The notes under the pieces are model-generated. The model was given only the letters and a program-made list of their open reading frames with translations. It searched no databases and was not told the DNA's origin. The translations under genes and the position numbers were made by a program. From Glaciimonas sp. CA11.2 (GTDB lineage Bacteria > Pseudomonadota > Gammaproteobacteria > Burkholderiales > Burkholderiaceae_D): a stretch of 64,000 bases of DNA. How positions within the stretch are numbered: the first letter of the stretch is position 1; each line of letters begins with the position of its first letter. Of the stretch, positions 30,047 to 37,862 are shown piece by piece. The stretch lies in contig NZ_JAVIWL010000001.1 in assembly GCF_034314045.1 (NCBI RefSeq), forward strand, positions 3,100,001-3,164,000. The letters are read 5' to 3'.

Positions 30047-31875
30047 TCTTTCCTTTCATCAAAAATTCGGGGATACGGGCAGGCTTTTAGGGCTGCCCAG
30101 GCATCAATGAGCGCGGATCTGGCCTCCGGAGGGAATTTACTCACATCAGGAAACGACCAGTCCGGCTGTTTTTCTCTCGGTGCCGGTTCGGGGTGCGTAC
30201 AGTTATTTACACGAGTCCGAGGAAGGGCAACTGCCGCCCCGTCGCATGCGGTGGCAGCCGATGCGACCGGCGTCCAGATGTGTCGCACCGACTTAAACAC
30301 CACCCCAAACAACGCCGCACAATGCACACCGTATGGCGTCGACTTGATCGTCTCGCCATAGCGTCCGATGCAGGTGGTCACATCCTTGGCCAGCGTGATG
30401 ACCAGATCTTTACGTGGGACGATGGGACCACCTTGTACCCGCATATACTCCGCAAAGTCAGCGCGCTTTTCGCCTTCGATCTTTTGCACAGCATTCCATG
30501 CACGCTTCATCGGTTCCGGTGCTTCCACCAGCATGTCGTCTTTGATGCGACGCAACTCACGCCAGACCGTGACCGGCGCGCCGCCCCATTGCTGAAACTG
30601 GCGAATGCCCCAACATGCGGCCCATGCTTCAATCCTTGCCGACGGGACCAGCTCTAAGTCGCCGACGCAATCCGGCACTACAACATAGCCATCCTTGGTT
30701 TTATGGTCGCCCACATGTGCGCCGTCGATATTCTTGGCGACATATTTCGCGATATATCCGGCTGCGCTACCTTTGTTCCAATCAATCCGGACGACTTCCA
30801 GCCGACGCTCAAACGCACCCGGTTCGCCCCGTTCAGCGGTCCACGCGTAGCGCTTCATCAGACGCGTGGCGCGACTGGCCACATCCACAATGTGCGTCGT
30901 TTTATACCTGGCGGTCGGTCGCACAAATAACAGCATGTGCCAATGGGGCGTGGCGTCATGATGCGGTTCGGCAATCCGAAAGCCATACAACCCAATCCCG
31001 CGCCGTGCCAGTGCCGATCGGAAACGCGCTGTTACTTTCTGTAGGTACGCATTCGCTTCGCGGGGTGTCGCCCCGCTAAATTTCGGGTTCGGCTTGCCAC
31101 TATGCAACGTCGCATGAAAGTGAGAAGGACACGTCCACGTCACAAACAAGCCTTCATCTCCCAGTTCTTTTGCGATGGTTTCAAAGCCATTTAATCGCAG
31201 CATTAACTCTCCTCGTCGTATCGCTTTATTTGCCGTGGTGGTACCGGCCAGTTCAGCCAGCGTGAATTGCTGACCGAGTTCGTTTTCTAATTTCTGGCCG
31301 TCCAGCGCCAGTTCGTTACGGCGGTTTTGCGCCATTCGGGCGATCACCGTGTCGTGGCTGGCATAGGGTTCGCCGTGATAGTGGACATAGCCGAGGCGGA
31401 TGTTGCCCGCCTCAAAGGCCCGACCGATGCGCTTACGTAACTGACCGCGCCACCAGTGCGGATTCACCGCCCGTGCGATCACATCTTTGAGTTCGTCAAA
31501 TTCCGGTGCATCGATCCCGTACTCGGCACATTCACAGCGGATGACCTGCAACGCATGCAGGTCCGATTGCGCGCCCCATAGCGCCTCGACCACATGCGCC
31601 GCCGCTTTCTTGGCCGTCGCCACAATGTCCGCATCGTGCTGCGACAGATCGAGGCCAGCAGGCACATAGCGGTCAGCAAACTCACGAACAAAGTCCGTCG
31701 CCACCGACTCATAAATTTTGTACCAGGAGGACCACGCCATTTTGTCGAGTGCCTGACCGATGACGCGCTTGCGCCACTTGTAAGGCAACCGCGCTAATTC
31801 CGGCGCAAATCCTTCCGATTGTAAAAAGGTCAAATGCCGTTGACGGGCAGGCAGAACGACGTGTTTAGACTGCAT
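30043..31875 (-). CDS. Rolling-circle replication endonuclease (P2 gpA family)
   Basis: gpA nicks the phage origin and stays covalently bound to the 5' end during rolling-circle replication. The 610 residues include the HUH-like metal site in HHDATPHWHMLLF (H311, H313) and the paired catalytic tyrosines in GYIAKYVAKN (Y374 and Y378, spaced by four as in P2 gpA). FVTWTCPSHFHATLHSG precedes them. The replication origin in P2 lies inside the A gene, so it is probably here too. Its first codons overlap the upstream small gene. Confidence 0.93.
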   Translation of the reverse strand: MQSKHVVLPARQRHLTFLQSEGFAPELARLPYKWRKRVIGQALDKMAWSSWYKIYESVATDFVREFADRYVPAGLDLSQHDADIVATAKKAAAHVVEALWGAQSDLHALQVIRCECAEYGIDAPEFDELKDVIARAVNPHWWRGQLRKRIGRAFEAGNIRLGYVHYHGEPYASHDTVIARMAQNRRNELALDGQKLENELGQQFTLAELAGTTTANKAIRRGELMLRLNGFETIAKELGDEGLFVTWTCPSHFHATLHSGKPNPKFSGATPREANAYLQKVTARFRSALARRGIGLYGFRIAEPHHDATPHWHMLLFVRPTARYKTTHIVDVASRATRLMKRYAWTAERGEPGAFERRLEVVRIDWNKGSAAGYIAKYVAKNIDGAHVGDHKTKDGYVVVPDCVGDLELVPSARIEAWAACWGIRQFQQWGGAPVTVWRELRRIKDDMLVEAPEPMKRAWNAVQKIEGEKRADFAEYMRVQGGPIVPRKDLVITLAKDVTTCIGRYGETIKSTPYGVHCAALFGVVFKSVRHIWTPVASAATACDGAAVALPRTRVNNCTHPEPAPREKQPDWSFPDVSKFPPEARSALIDAWAALKACPYPRIFDERKE

Positions 31876-32221
31876 GCATCACCCGTTCAAACATACCGAC
31901 CGAGGCCACGACCGCCGCCTTAATGGCGGCCCGTTCCGATGGCTTAAAAGAATGAATCGGACTCTCCCACCGTGTCATTGACAGGCCAGCCACAAACAGC
32001 ACATAGCGCCGTGCGTGTTCGGGTGTCGTTCCCCACGATTGCGCGGTCAGGCGCTGCAAGCGCGATCCATCCTGACGGGTTTTAATCTGCTGCCGCGCTA
32101 ATAGCAGATTGGCCCGCGCATGATCCGGGGTAGTCAGCGTGGCCGTTGCGTCATCCCACACGGCAAACAAGTCTGTGACCGGCATAAACGACGGATGGTG
32201 ATCAATCAGCGAGACGCCCAT
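31865..32221 (-). CDS. Hypothetical phage protein, 118 residues
   Basis: I start at the ATG at 32221, which shares its A with the stop of the upstream gene (TGATG). It has AVWDDATATLTTPDHARANL and RQDGSRLQRLTAQSWGTTPE. There is no membrane segment and no known domain that I can name. It overlaps gpA's start by 11 bp, so it probably aids replication or is merely co-expressed. Confidence 0.6.
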   Translation of the reverse strand: MGVSLIDHHPSFMPVTDLFAVWDDATATLTTPDHARANLLLARQQIKTRQDGSRLQRLTAQSWGTTPEHARRYVLFVAGLSMTRWESPIHSFKPSERAAIKAAVVASVGMFERVMHAV

Positions 32222-32394
32222 CACCAGACCCCCGCCATGCCGCCCAGCCGCGCCATGTACAGCGCCAGCTGTTCATTGAGTACCTCACCGACCGCGATGC
32301 GATGGCTGTCGCTTAACAAATGAGTTCGGGACATGAACCAGTTACGCAGGTCCAGTTTGTCTATCAGGAGGGCATGGGTACTTTTGGCGAACAT
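32221..32394 (-). CDS. Hypothetical phage protein, 57 residues
   Basis: ATG at 32394 follows the preceding small gene's stop by three bases and its own TGA overlaps the next ATG by one base. It begins MFAKSTHALLIDKLDLRNWF and ends GGMAGVW. The tight coupling on both sides is the main support; no family is recognised. Confidence 0.45.
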   Translation of the reverse strand: MFAKSTHALLIDKLDLRNWFMSRTHLLSDSHRIAVGEVLNEQLALYMARLGGMAGVW

Positions 32395-32397
32395 GGC

Positions 32398-32496
32398 CTA
32401 GCCCTTAACCCAACCGAGCGCGACCGCAAAGGCCGGGGCAAACATGACGAAGCCACACAACAGGCCGGAGCCAAAAGTTTTAAGATGGGTTTTCAT
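32398..32496 (-). CDS. Very small hydrophobic protein, 32 residues
   Basis: MKTHLKTFGSGLLCGFVMFA begins a single-span peptide with a basic N-terminus. Its ATG overlaps the upstream stop (ATGA at 32496-32493) and its TAG lies three bases before the next ATG. Such coupled membrane microproteins are common in P2-like early operons; the call rests on context. Confidence 0.4.
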   Translation of the reverse strand: MKTHLKTFGSGLLCGFVMFAPAFAVALGWVKG

Positions 32497-32954
32497 AGGG
32501 AGTCAGCTATCACGTGAGCTGTTTTCTTGAACATAGTTTCCTTGCGGATATACTTGCGTGCGTACCTGGCCAAGTCTGGTCGTGGTACGTCTTTTAAAAC
32601 AACGGAAGGTATCTCTTGAAAACTACCCTCATCGCCACTCAACAAATTGGGAAATTTGACGCTGAAATTCTCAACAAACTTAAACCGCATTCCCTGGAAA
32701 TAAGTACCGTCAGAAAAGAACGAATGATCATCGGCATCCGTAACGAACAGGGCGAGATCTACCGTGTTATCGGCGTCACCGGACTGACGCTGTTTATGGA
32801 TGCCATCTATCAATTGGTTGAACTCAATATGATCGATGAGCTGGAAGCCCTGGACCACCCACAGGATGGTTATGACGCTATATTTAGCGCACGCTAACGC
32901 CATTTTTTTCGTGCTGTCCTGATCCTGCAGTACTGGGGTATTCACATATTCCAT
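32493..32954 (-). CDS. Hypothetical phage protein, 153 residues (operon strand)
   Basis: Preceded by AAGGAAAG at good spacing, in line with the operon and ATGA-coupled to the next gene. It contains LVVQ-like helices early (VVQGFQLIDHIEFNQLIDGI) and a basic C-terminus (RPDLARYARKYIRKETMFKK). A rival 93-codon frame on the other strand (32616-32897) overlaps it almost wholly, so one of the two may be spurious. Confidence 0.5.
   Translation of the reverse strand: MEYVNTPVLQDQDSTKKMALACAKYSVITILWVVQGFQLIDHIEFNQLIDGIHKQRQSGDADNTVDLALFVTDADDHSFFSDGTYFQGMRFKFVENFSVKFPNLLSGDEGSFQEIPSVVLKDVPRPDLARYARKYIRKETMFKKTAHVIADSL
32616..32897 (+). CDS. Rival antisense frame, 93 residues
   Basis: From TTG at 32616, with GGAAGG about 8 bases upstream, it reads KTTLIATQQIGKFDAEILNK and continues with a natural alternation of strand- and helix-like segments and ordinary codon choice. 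It runs against the operon. I rank it below the leftward frame but cannot exclude it. Confidence 0.3.
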   Translation: MKTTLIATQQIGKFDAEILNKLKPHSLEISTVRKERMIIGIRNEQGEIYRVIGVTGLTLFMDAIYQLVELNMIDELEALDHPQDGYDAIFSAR

Positions 32955-32988
32955 CGTGCTTTCCTTATTTAAGGGCGAAAAAATCCCG

Positions 32989-33008
32989 CATGCCTGATGT
33001 CAGGCATG
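32989..33008. repeat. Perfect 20-bp palindrome downstream of the Ogr-like gene
   Basis: CATGCCTGA and TCAGGCATG face each other across two bases. On the minus strand a run of six T's follows a few bases later, so it could be a weak terminator, or a protein-binding site. Confidence 0.55.
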
Positions 33009-33088
33009 ACCGGGTACAACGTAAAAAGGGAAGCGCGCTAGCGGAAGATTACGGCGGCGCGGTAATGTGGTGAGCGGTCATGGTGTCC

Positions 33089-33346
33089 TCATTCACTCTT
33101 GAATAAAGCGAGTTGATTAGCGCAAGCATTACGGACGTGCTGCGACAAATGAATCCGTACATCCGGGTTCGGAATCGCGGACATCGATAACGTGCGCAAT
33201 ACTTCGAGACTCGCCACAAAGGTGTGACCACATTCCGGGTTCTGGCACATGTACGTGATCTCTTTCATTAGGTTGGACATCGTGCGGCTTTTAGCGGCCC
33301 GCACCCGTTCGCCGCAATGGGGGCAAGGCAAACTGATGACTCTCAT
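33089..33346 (-). CDS. Ogr/Delta-type zinc-finger late activator
   Basis: 85 residues with the Ogr/Delta pattern: CPHCGERVRAAKSRTMS, then MCQNPECGHTFVASLEVLRT. The four cysteines (CxxC and CxxxxC) bind zinc. In P2 and phiCTX this protein recruits RNA polymerase through the alpha subunit to the late promoters. Here it sits in the leftward early operon instead of next to gene D. It overlaps the upstream gene by 4 bp. Confidence 0.9.
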   Translation of the reverse strand: MRVISLPCPHCGERVRAAKSRTMSNLMKEITYMCQNPECGHTFVASLEVLRTLSMSAIPNPDVRIHLSQHVRNACANQLALFKSE

Positions 33347-33531
33347 AATGGCTTCCTGTCCACCGCATACAGCGCCCGGCCTCTGCCGGATATCTGCTTC
33401 GATTGCTTACGTATGCGCGACTTCACCAGCCACTCTGCCGCTTGCTCCACACTGTGCAGCCCTTGCTGCTGGCGCACACGATCCAACAAGTCATGTTCTG
33501 CATCGGTCACGATAATTTCTTGATCTGGCAT
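33343..33531 (-). CDS. Hypothetical small phage protein, 62 residues
   Basis: DAEHDLLDRVRQQQGLHSVE then AAEWLVKSRIRKQSKQ gives two amphipathic helices and a basic tail, possibly DNA-binding. ATGA overlap with the Ogr-like gene supports it. Confidence 0.6.
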   Translation of the reverse strand: MPDQEIIVTDAEHDLLDRVRQQQGLHSVEQAAEWLVKSRIRKQSKQISGRGRALYAVDRKPL

Positions 33532-33570
33532 CTTTTCGTCGGCTCTTTGTTAGCGCACTGCGGTCTCGGT

Positions 33571-33768
33571 TTAGGCCGCATTGCCGACTACTATGTCCTT
33601 GTCGCCAAGGCCTAATGCGAACGCCGCTTCGCGCAGTATCATCTGGCGTAGCAAGGTGGACGGCTGTTCGCCCTGATAATTGGCAAGTGCCTGAATCAGG
33701 TCATGCTCGTAATCATCAAAACGAAGAGTCAGCCGGTTGTGGCGAATGCGCTTGGTGTCGGGATACAT
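33571..33768 (-). CDS. Ribbon-helix-helix-like protein, 65 residues
   Basis: RLTLRFDDYEHDLIQALANY begins with the beta strand and helix typical of CopG/Arc-type repressors, followed by STLLRQMILREAA. AGGA lies at good spacing before the ATG. It is probably a DNA-binding regulator of the early region. Confidence 0.65.
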   Translation of the reverse strand: MYPDTKRIRHNRLTLRFDDYEHDLIQALANYQGEQPSTLLRQMILREAAFALGLGDKDIVVGNAA

Positions 33769-33778
33769 GACGCGTCCT

Positions 33779-34012
33779 TTATGGATGACTGGAAGAGGCC
33801 AACTGGGTGGAGAGATCGGACAAACGGGCGGTTTCTTTCTCGTACGCGTCCAGACCGAGCAACGTCACGATACGTAAGAAATTAGCACGGGACCGATTGT
33901 CGGCAGCGGCATGTTGCTCGACGCGGGCCATCTCTTCGGTCCTAAGACGAAGGTATAGCGGGCCGCCCAGAATGCCTTTTGGTGAGCGACTAAGTTTTTG
34001 TTGTATTTTCAT
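33779..34012 (-). CDS. Ribbon-helix-helix-like early regulator, 77 residues
   Basis: First gene leftward of the repressor. LYLRLRTEEMARVEQHAAAD then RSRANFLRIVTLLGLDAYEK is an Arc/CopG-like fold. In P2 this position belongs to Cox, the excision protein and repressor of the lysogenic promoter. Functional equivalence is inferred from position, not sequence. No clear ribosome site. Confidence 0.6.
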   Translation of the reverse strand: MKIQQKLSRSPKGILGGPLYLRLRTEEMARVEQHAAADNRSRANFLRIVTLLGLDAYEKETARLSDLSTQLASSSHP

Positions 34013-34050
34013 GGTGTAGAATTTGTCATTGCTAGGAATGGCTCAAATAT

Positions 34051-34097
34051 ATCACTCATTTGAGTGATTTAATAGGTTTATTATTTAAATGAGTAAT
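34051..34097. promoter_or_regulatory. Operators between the repressor and the early operon
   Basis: ATCACTCA TT TGAGTGAT (34051-34068) is a perfect palindrome. A degenerate second copy, ending TGAGTAAT, spans 34080-34097 and covers the repressor's start codon. The pair lies between the divergent transcription units, as expected for a lysogeny switch. Confidence 0.75.
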
Positions 34098-34529
34098 ATT
34101 TTTGATAGATTAAGGCTTGAACGGAAGCGCTTAGGCCTTAACCAAGACGAATTTGCGGCTATCGGTGGAGTTAAAAAAGGTGCCCAGTTTAATTATGAAA
34201 ACGGTACCCGAAATCCAGATTCTTCTTATTTGGCTGCGATTGCTGAGGCCGGTGTGGATGTGCAATACGTGCTTACCGGAAAGATCGGGGCAGCAACTTT
34301 GGCAGCAGAAGAAAGTGAGCTTGTAGCAAGCTATCGTGCTTTAGACATTCGCGGTAAAGCGGGTGTACTCGGTATGATTGATGGTTTGAGCGATCCTAAA
34401 CAACCGCCGGAATCACCAGCCTTTATTAATCATGGAAAAGTTGGTCAACAAATTGTTGGCGGAATAAACGCTCCCCAAACGTTTAACATGGGTGGTCGGA
34501 AAAAAAAGAAAAATACTATTCCAGAGTGA
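34089..34529 (+). CDS. Prophage repressor with XRE helix-turn-helix
   Basis: 146 residues: RLRLERKRLGLNQDEFAAIG then QFNYENGTRNPDSSYLAAIA is a lambda/434-type helix-turn-helix, followed by a linker and a basic KKKK tail. There is no LexA-type peptidase domain, so induction is probably not by RecA-driven self-cleavage. Its start overlaps a degenerate operator, indicating autoregulation. Confidence 0.88.
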   Translation: MSNIFDRLRLERKRLGLNQDEFAAIGGVKKGAQFNYENGTRNPDSSYLAAIAEAGVDVQYVLTGKIGAATLAAEESELVASYRALDIRGKAGVLGMIDGLSDPKQPPESPAFINHGKVGQQIVGGINAPQTFNMGGRKKKKNTIPE

Positions 34530-34857
34530 CCGTCTATTGGCCAGCGATAGGCCAGCATTCCAAGGGGATGTTGGCCAAGTAGTTATCTGTGATGTACATC
34601 AATCCCACCTTCTTGATAAGCCCCTGTCCATCGTCCTGGTTGTTTTAACCTTGATCAGCAGTTGGGCGATGTATCAGATATCGCCAGACGCAGATGCAGG
34701 GGTCATGCCGCCGCTATTGGTTTGCACGGTAGAGCGCAAAGACTATCCCGTAGGGAGCGCCAAGGTGCTGGTCACCGGCCAAATTTTAGAATGTTTAAGT
34801 CCCGGTAAGAATCTCGCGCCGCAATGGCAAAAGATTGAAAGATCGCGGATTCGCTAA
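34492..34857 (+). CDS. Hypothetical membrane-anchored protein, start uncertain
   Basis: A frame of 121 codons from GTG at 34492 overlaps the repressor end by 38 bp. A hydrophobic segment (LSIVLVVLTLISSWAMYQI) is followed by a soluble C-terminus with CTVERKDYPVGSAKVLVTGQ. The true start may be a later non-ATG codon. No family recognised; it is co-directional with the repressor and could be expressed in the lysogen. Confidence 0.5.
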   Translation: MVGKKRKILFQSDRLLASDRPAFQGDVGQVVICDVHQSHLLDKPLSIVLVVLTLISSWAMYQISPDADAGVMPPLLVCTVERKDYPVGSAKVLVTGQILECLSPGKNLAPQWQKIERSRIR

Positions 34858-35346
34858 TGTGATGGCTTTTATTGCCGTTCAACGCCGCGTACCCAATCAA
34901 ACACTTGCATCACCTAGTCCCATGGTCGTAATTGAAAATGCAAAGTTGACTCAATTTTTCTGAAAGTCAGCATCTGTCAGTTTTCGCACAATTTTGCCCG
35001 CTAAGATCACCTAAGTTAGTGCTTTGCCATGATAAGCAATTACTGTGGCGGGACGGTAGATGCTCGTTAATATCACAACGGGCCGGGATTAGCCCAGTTA
35101 TGAAAACTCTTTTTTCTCCGGTCCATGGCACGGAAGTAGTGCTTGCTGGCTTCGTACATTCGGGGAAAAAGCTCTACCGCTACGGGTTTTTCATACTCAA
35201 AACGTTTTGAAGTTCCCCTAACCTTTGTTTAGCCGTCCAACAGCAGTAACCGCTGCCGCTGGCCTGACACCCTTCCAACTGCCGCAACAATGTGATTACG
35301 CATTAAAAACGAGACGGTCTAAAAACTCCCCTAAAAGAAAGTATTT
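34858..35346. other. 489-bp stretch before the defence-like pair
   Basis: No gene is convincing. A 36-codon frame from ATG at 35100 (MKTLFSPVHGTEVVLAGFVH) lacks a ribosome site. The stretch probably carries the promoter of the cargo operon, but no strong sigma-70 boxes stand out. Confidence 0.45.
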
Positions 35347-37857
35347 ATGGATCAAGAAGAATTTTTCGTTATAGCTTATAAATTATATTCCAAGGAAAAT
35401 CCCAATCATGGAAGCATCAAGCCTATATTTAAGCTCGATTCAATGGGCTTAACGGAAATTACAAACGAAAATTTCTGTCCTACCGGTAAAGTTTTTATCA
35501 CGTCCTCCTACGACGAAATTGATAGTAAATATAAAGAATTCGAACTTTTTAAGATTCCTGTAATTGTAAGTGTTTTTCAAAGTGAAAAAGTTGATCAAAC
35601 CAATGCATGTAAGTATGTGGCGCATGGAAAAAAGGCAGAGCGGTTAGTGCCAAAAGTATTAATGGAAGTGATATTTTCCGAACTACCAGACTGTAACAAT
35701 AGAGTAATTGAATCTCTAACAATCACACCTAGCGTAAAGTATATATTCGTAAAATCTCCAAATAATGGTTGCTTTGGTCCTTTCGAGTGGGAAATTAATC
35801 CCGACAATGACTCAATAATTTTAGCTCTTTCAACAGCACCATTGCCAGGACGGCCATTAGAGCATGGGCAAATTTATCAGTTACAGGATGCTCAGTATGA
35901 CAAGCAACTTCTTGATACTGATGTCAATCGAACCTACTTACATGACCTGGCAACAGTTATCCAAGGCGGCGGATTTTATGACTACGCGTCTGATCTTGAA
36001 ATAATTCATTACTGTGGCAAGCAAGCTAGTGCATTTAAAACTTCTGCACTGGACAAGCGCAGTTTGAAGGCGTTAGAAATACAAGCCAAGGCAACGGCTA
36101 AGCCCTTAATTAAAACGCGTTGGGACCGATTTAATAACCTTGCCGCGACGATTATTAACAGTCAAGAGGATGTCACTAAATTGCTGGGAGAATATCTAAA
36201 TAGCGAGAATGGTGAAATTATTGTCAAGAGCCACGTTGCACGTCATAGCGATAAATATTTGTCGGCGTTGATCGAAAAGCAGAAATTGCATATTACAGAA
36301 GAAACTGTAAAAATTTCTGATGAGTTACGGCAAGCTAGTGAGCGATTGCGTGAAATCAATGATCAGAAAAAACAGGCCACATTGGAGTTAGAAAATGCAC
36401 GTGAGGAAAAAAAGAAACTTCCACAAATAACAGCAGCAGATTCTCAATTAATCCACGCTGAATATGATCAACTACTTAATAAGAAAAAAGATGAGATTAC
36501 ACAACTTGAGGATAAATTAAAAAAGTTAGCTCAAACTGATATTGCATTAGCCAATCTGGAATCAATCAAGCGTAAAACTTCGGAAGCTGATCGAGACTAT
36601 GAGCGAATGATTGTCCTTAAGAATGAAATTGGAAAGACGATACACGAACTACAACGAGAATATAGTGATAGTGAGGACAAGATCAGTAAAAAACTTTCCA
36701 TCATGACCCCAATGGTTAAAGCCATTAACGGATATACGTCGATTACGAGTAAGTCATTGCCAATAGTAAAGATTGATATAGTCAGCGCTATTAATCGAAA
36801 TAATTTACGGTCAGAGCAGGAGCGTGTTTGTTCATCGATCGAGTGTTCTTTAGCAGCTCGTGGACGGTATGTTCCTTCAATCCAGGTAGCAAATCTCCTC
36901 ATTTGCACTCAACAATCATTTATTACATTTCTCTCTGGCTTACCTGGTGCCGGAAAAACATCATTATCGCGTCTCTTGGCATCTTCGCAGTTTCTTAAAT
37001 CTCGATTTAATGAAATATCGGTTGGCCGGGGCTGGACGAGTCAGAAGGATCTAATCGGTTTCTATAATCCGCTGGTGAATAAATTTCAAGCTTCTAATTC
37101 TGGTATGTACGAATTCTTACTGGCGTTAAAAAATGAAAGTGAAGAGAGTATCGTCTCGCCAATGGCATATATCCTGCTGGATGAAGCCAATTTGAGCCCA
37201 ATTGAACATTATTGGTCTGCTTTTTTTGGAATGACAGATAGCGATGGGGTGAAGTCGTTGACGCTAGGCAATGATAATGTGGTCATCCCTCCCTACTTGC
37301 GGTTTCTGGCAACTATAAATCACGACGGTACAACTGAACCATTGAGCCCACGTACAATTGATCGCGCTCCTTTTATTGTAATGGAAAACCACACACTATT
37401 TCAGGACGATACCGTCGCGGTACAAGATTTAGCAAACGTCTTTCCCTTATCTTCTTCAGACATGGAATTGCTATTTGGAAATGAGGCGATGGTTCCTGCA
37501 TTTAACGAGATGGAAGACCCAATCTTTAAATCCATTCGTCAAGTGCTATTAGATCCGGCCTCCGAGAGGGGACGGCCCATTATCATTTCAATACGTAAAG
37601 AAAATTCGATGCGCCAATATTGTCATAAGGCGCGCGCGCTAATGAATTTTGACAGTGACTTAATAGCCCTCGATTACGCTGTATTGCAGCACGTCTTGCC
37701 ATTGATTCGTGGCGCAGGTACTAAATTCGCTAAGCGCTTAGAAGCATTGTTGAATATTTTTAAAGAGCAGAAACTAACAAGATCGGAACAGTATCTGACA
37801 AGAATGATTAATTTCGGTGCTGCGGAATTACATTCCTATGACTTCTTTTGTTGGTAA
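35347..37857 (+). CDS. McrB-like AAA+ ATPase with long coiled coil
   Basis: 836 residues. Residues 1-300 are a beta-rich region of unknown fold, possibly target-recognising. Residues about 308-462 are a long heptad coiled coil. The AAA+ core follows: Walker A GLPGAGKT (531-538), Walker B AYILLDEANLSP (D612, E613) and sensor region FLATINHDGTTEPLSPRTID. This sensor pattern occurs in ATPases paired with DUF2357 nucleases, distant relatives of McrB. The downstream gene starts at its stop, so the two form one operon. The composition is AT-richer than the flanking phage genes, a sign of separate origin. A role in restricting foreign DNA is inferred. Confidence 0.8.
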   Translation: MDQEEFFVIAYKLYSKENPNHGSIKPIFKLDSMGLTEITNENFCPTGKVFITSSYDEIDSKYKEFELFKIPVIVSVFQSEKVDQTNACKYVAHGKKAERLVPKVLMEVIFSELPDCNNRVIESLTITPSVKYIFVKSPNNGCFGPFEWEINPDNDSIILALSTAPLPGRPLEHGQIYQLQDAQYDKQLLDTDVNRTYLHDLATVIQGGGFYDYASDLEIIHYCGKQASAFKTSALDKRSLKALEIQAKATAKPLIKTRWDRFNNLAATIINSQEDVTKLLGEYLNSENGEIIVKSHVARHSDKYLSALIEKQKLHITEETVKISDELRQASERLREINDQKKQATLELENAREEKKKLPQITAADSQLIHAEYDQLLNKKKDEITQLEDKLKKLAQTDIALANLESIKRKTSEADRDYERMIVLKNEIGKTIHELQREYSDSEDKISKKLSIMTPMVKAINGYTSITSKSLPIVKIDIVSAINRNNLRSEQERVCSSIECSLAARGRYVPSIQVANLLICTQQSFITFLSGLPGAGKTSLSRLLASSQFLKSRFNEISVGRGWTSQKDLIGFYNPLVNKFQASNSGMYEFLLALKNESEESIVSPMAYILLDEANLSPIEHYWSAFFGMTDSDGVKSLTLGNDNVVIPPYLRFLATINHDGTTEPLSPRTIDRAPFIVMENHTLFQDDTVAVQDLANVFPLSSSDMELLFGNEAMVPAFNEMEDPIFKSIRQVLLDPASERGRPIIISIRKENSMRQYCHKARALMNFDSDLIALDYAVLQHVLPLIRGAGTKFAKRLEALLNIFKEQKLTRSEQYLTRMINFGAAELHSYDFFCW

Positions 37858-37862
37858 CATCA

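Noticed and set aside
32320..32517. 65-codon rightward frame over the microprotein genes
   Set aside because: Opposite to the operon; the leftward coupled frames explain the region better.
35019..35210. 63-codon frame before the AAA+ gene
   Set aside because: No start signal; too short and isolated to support.
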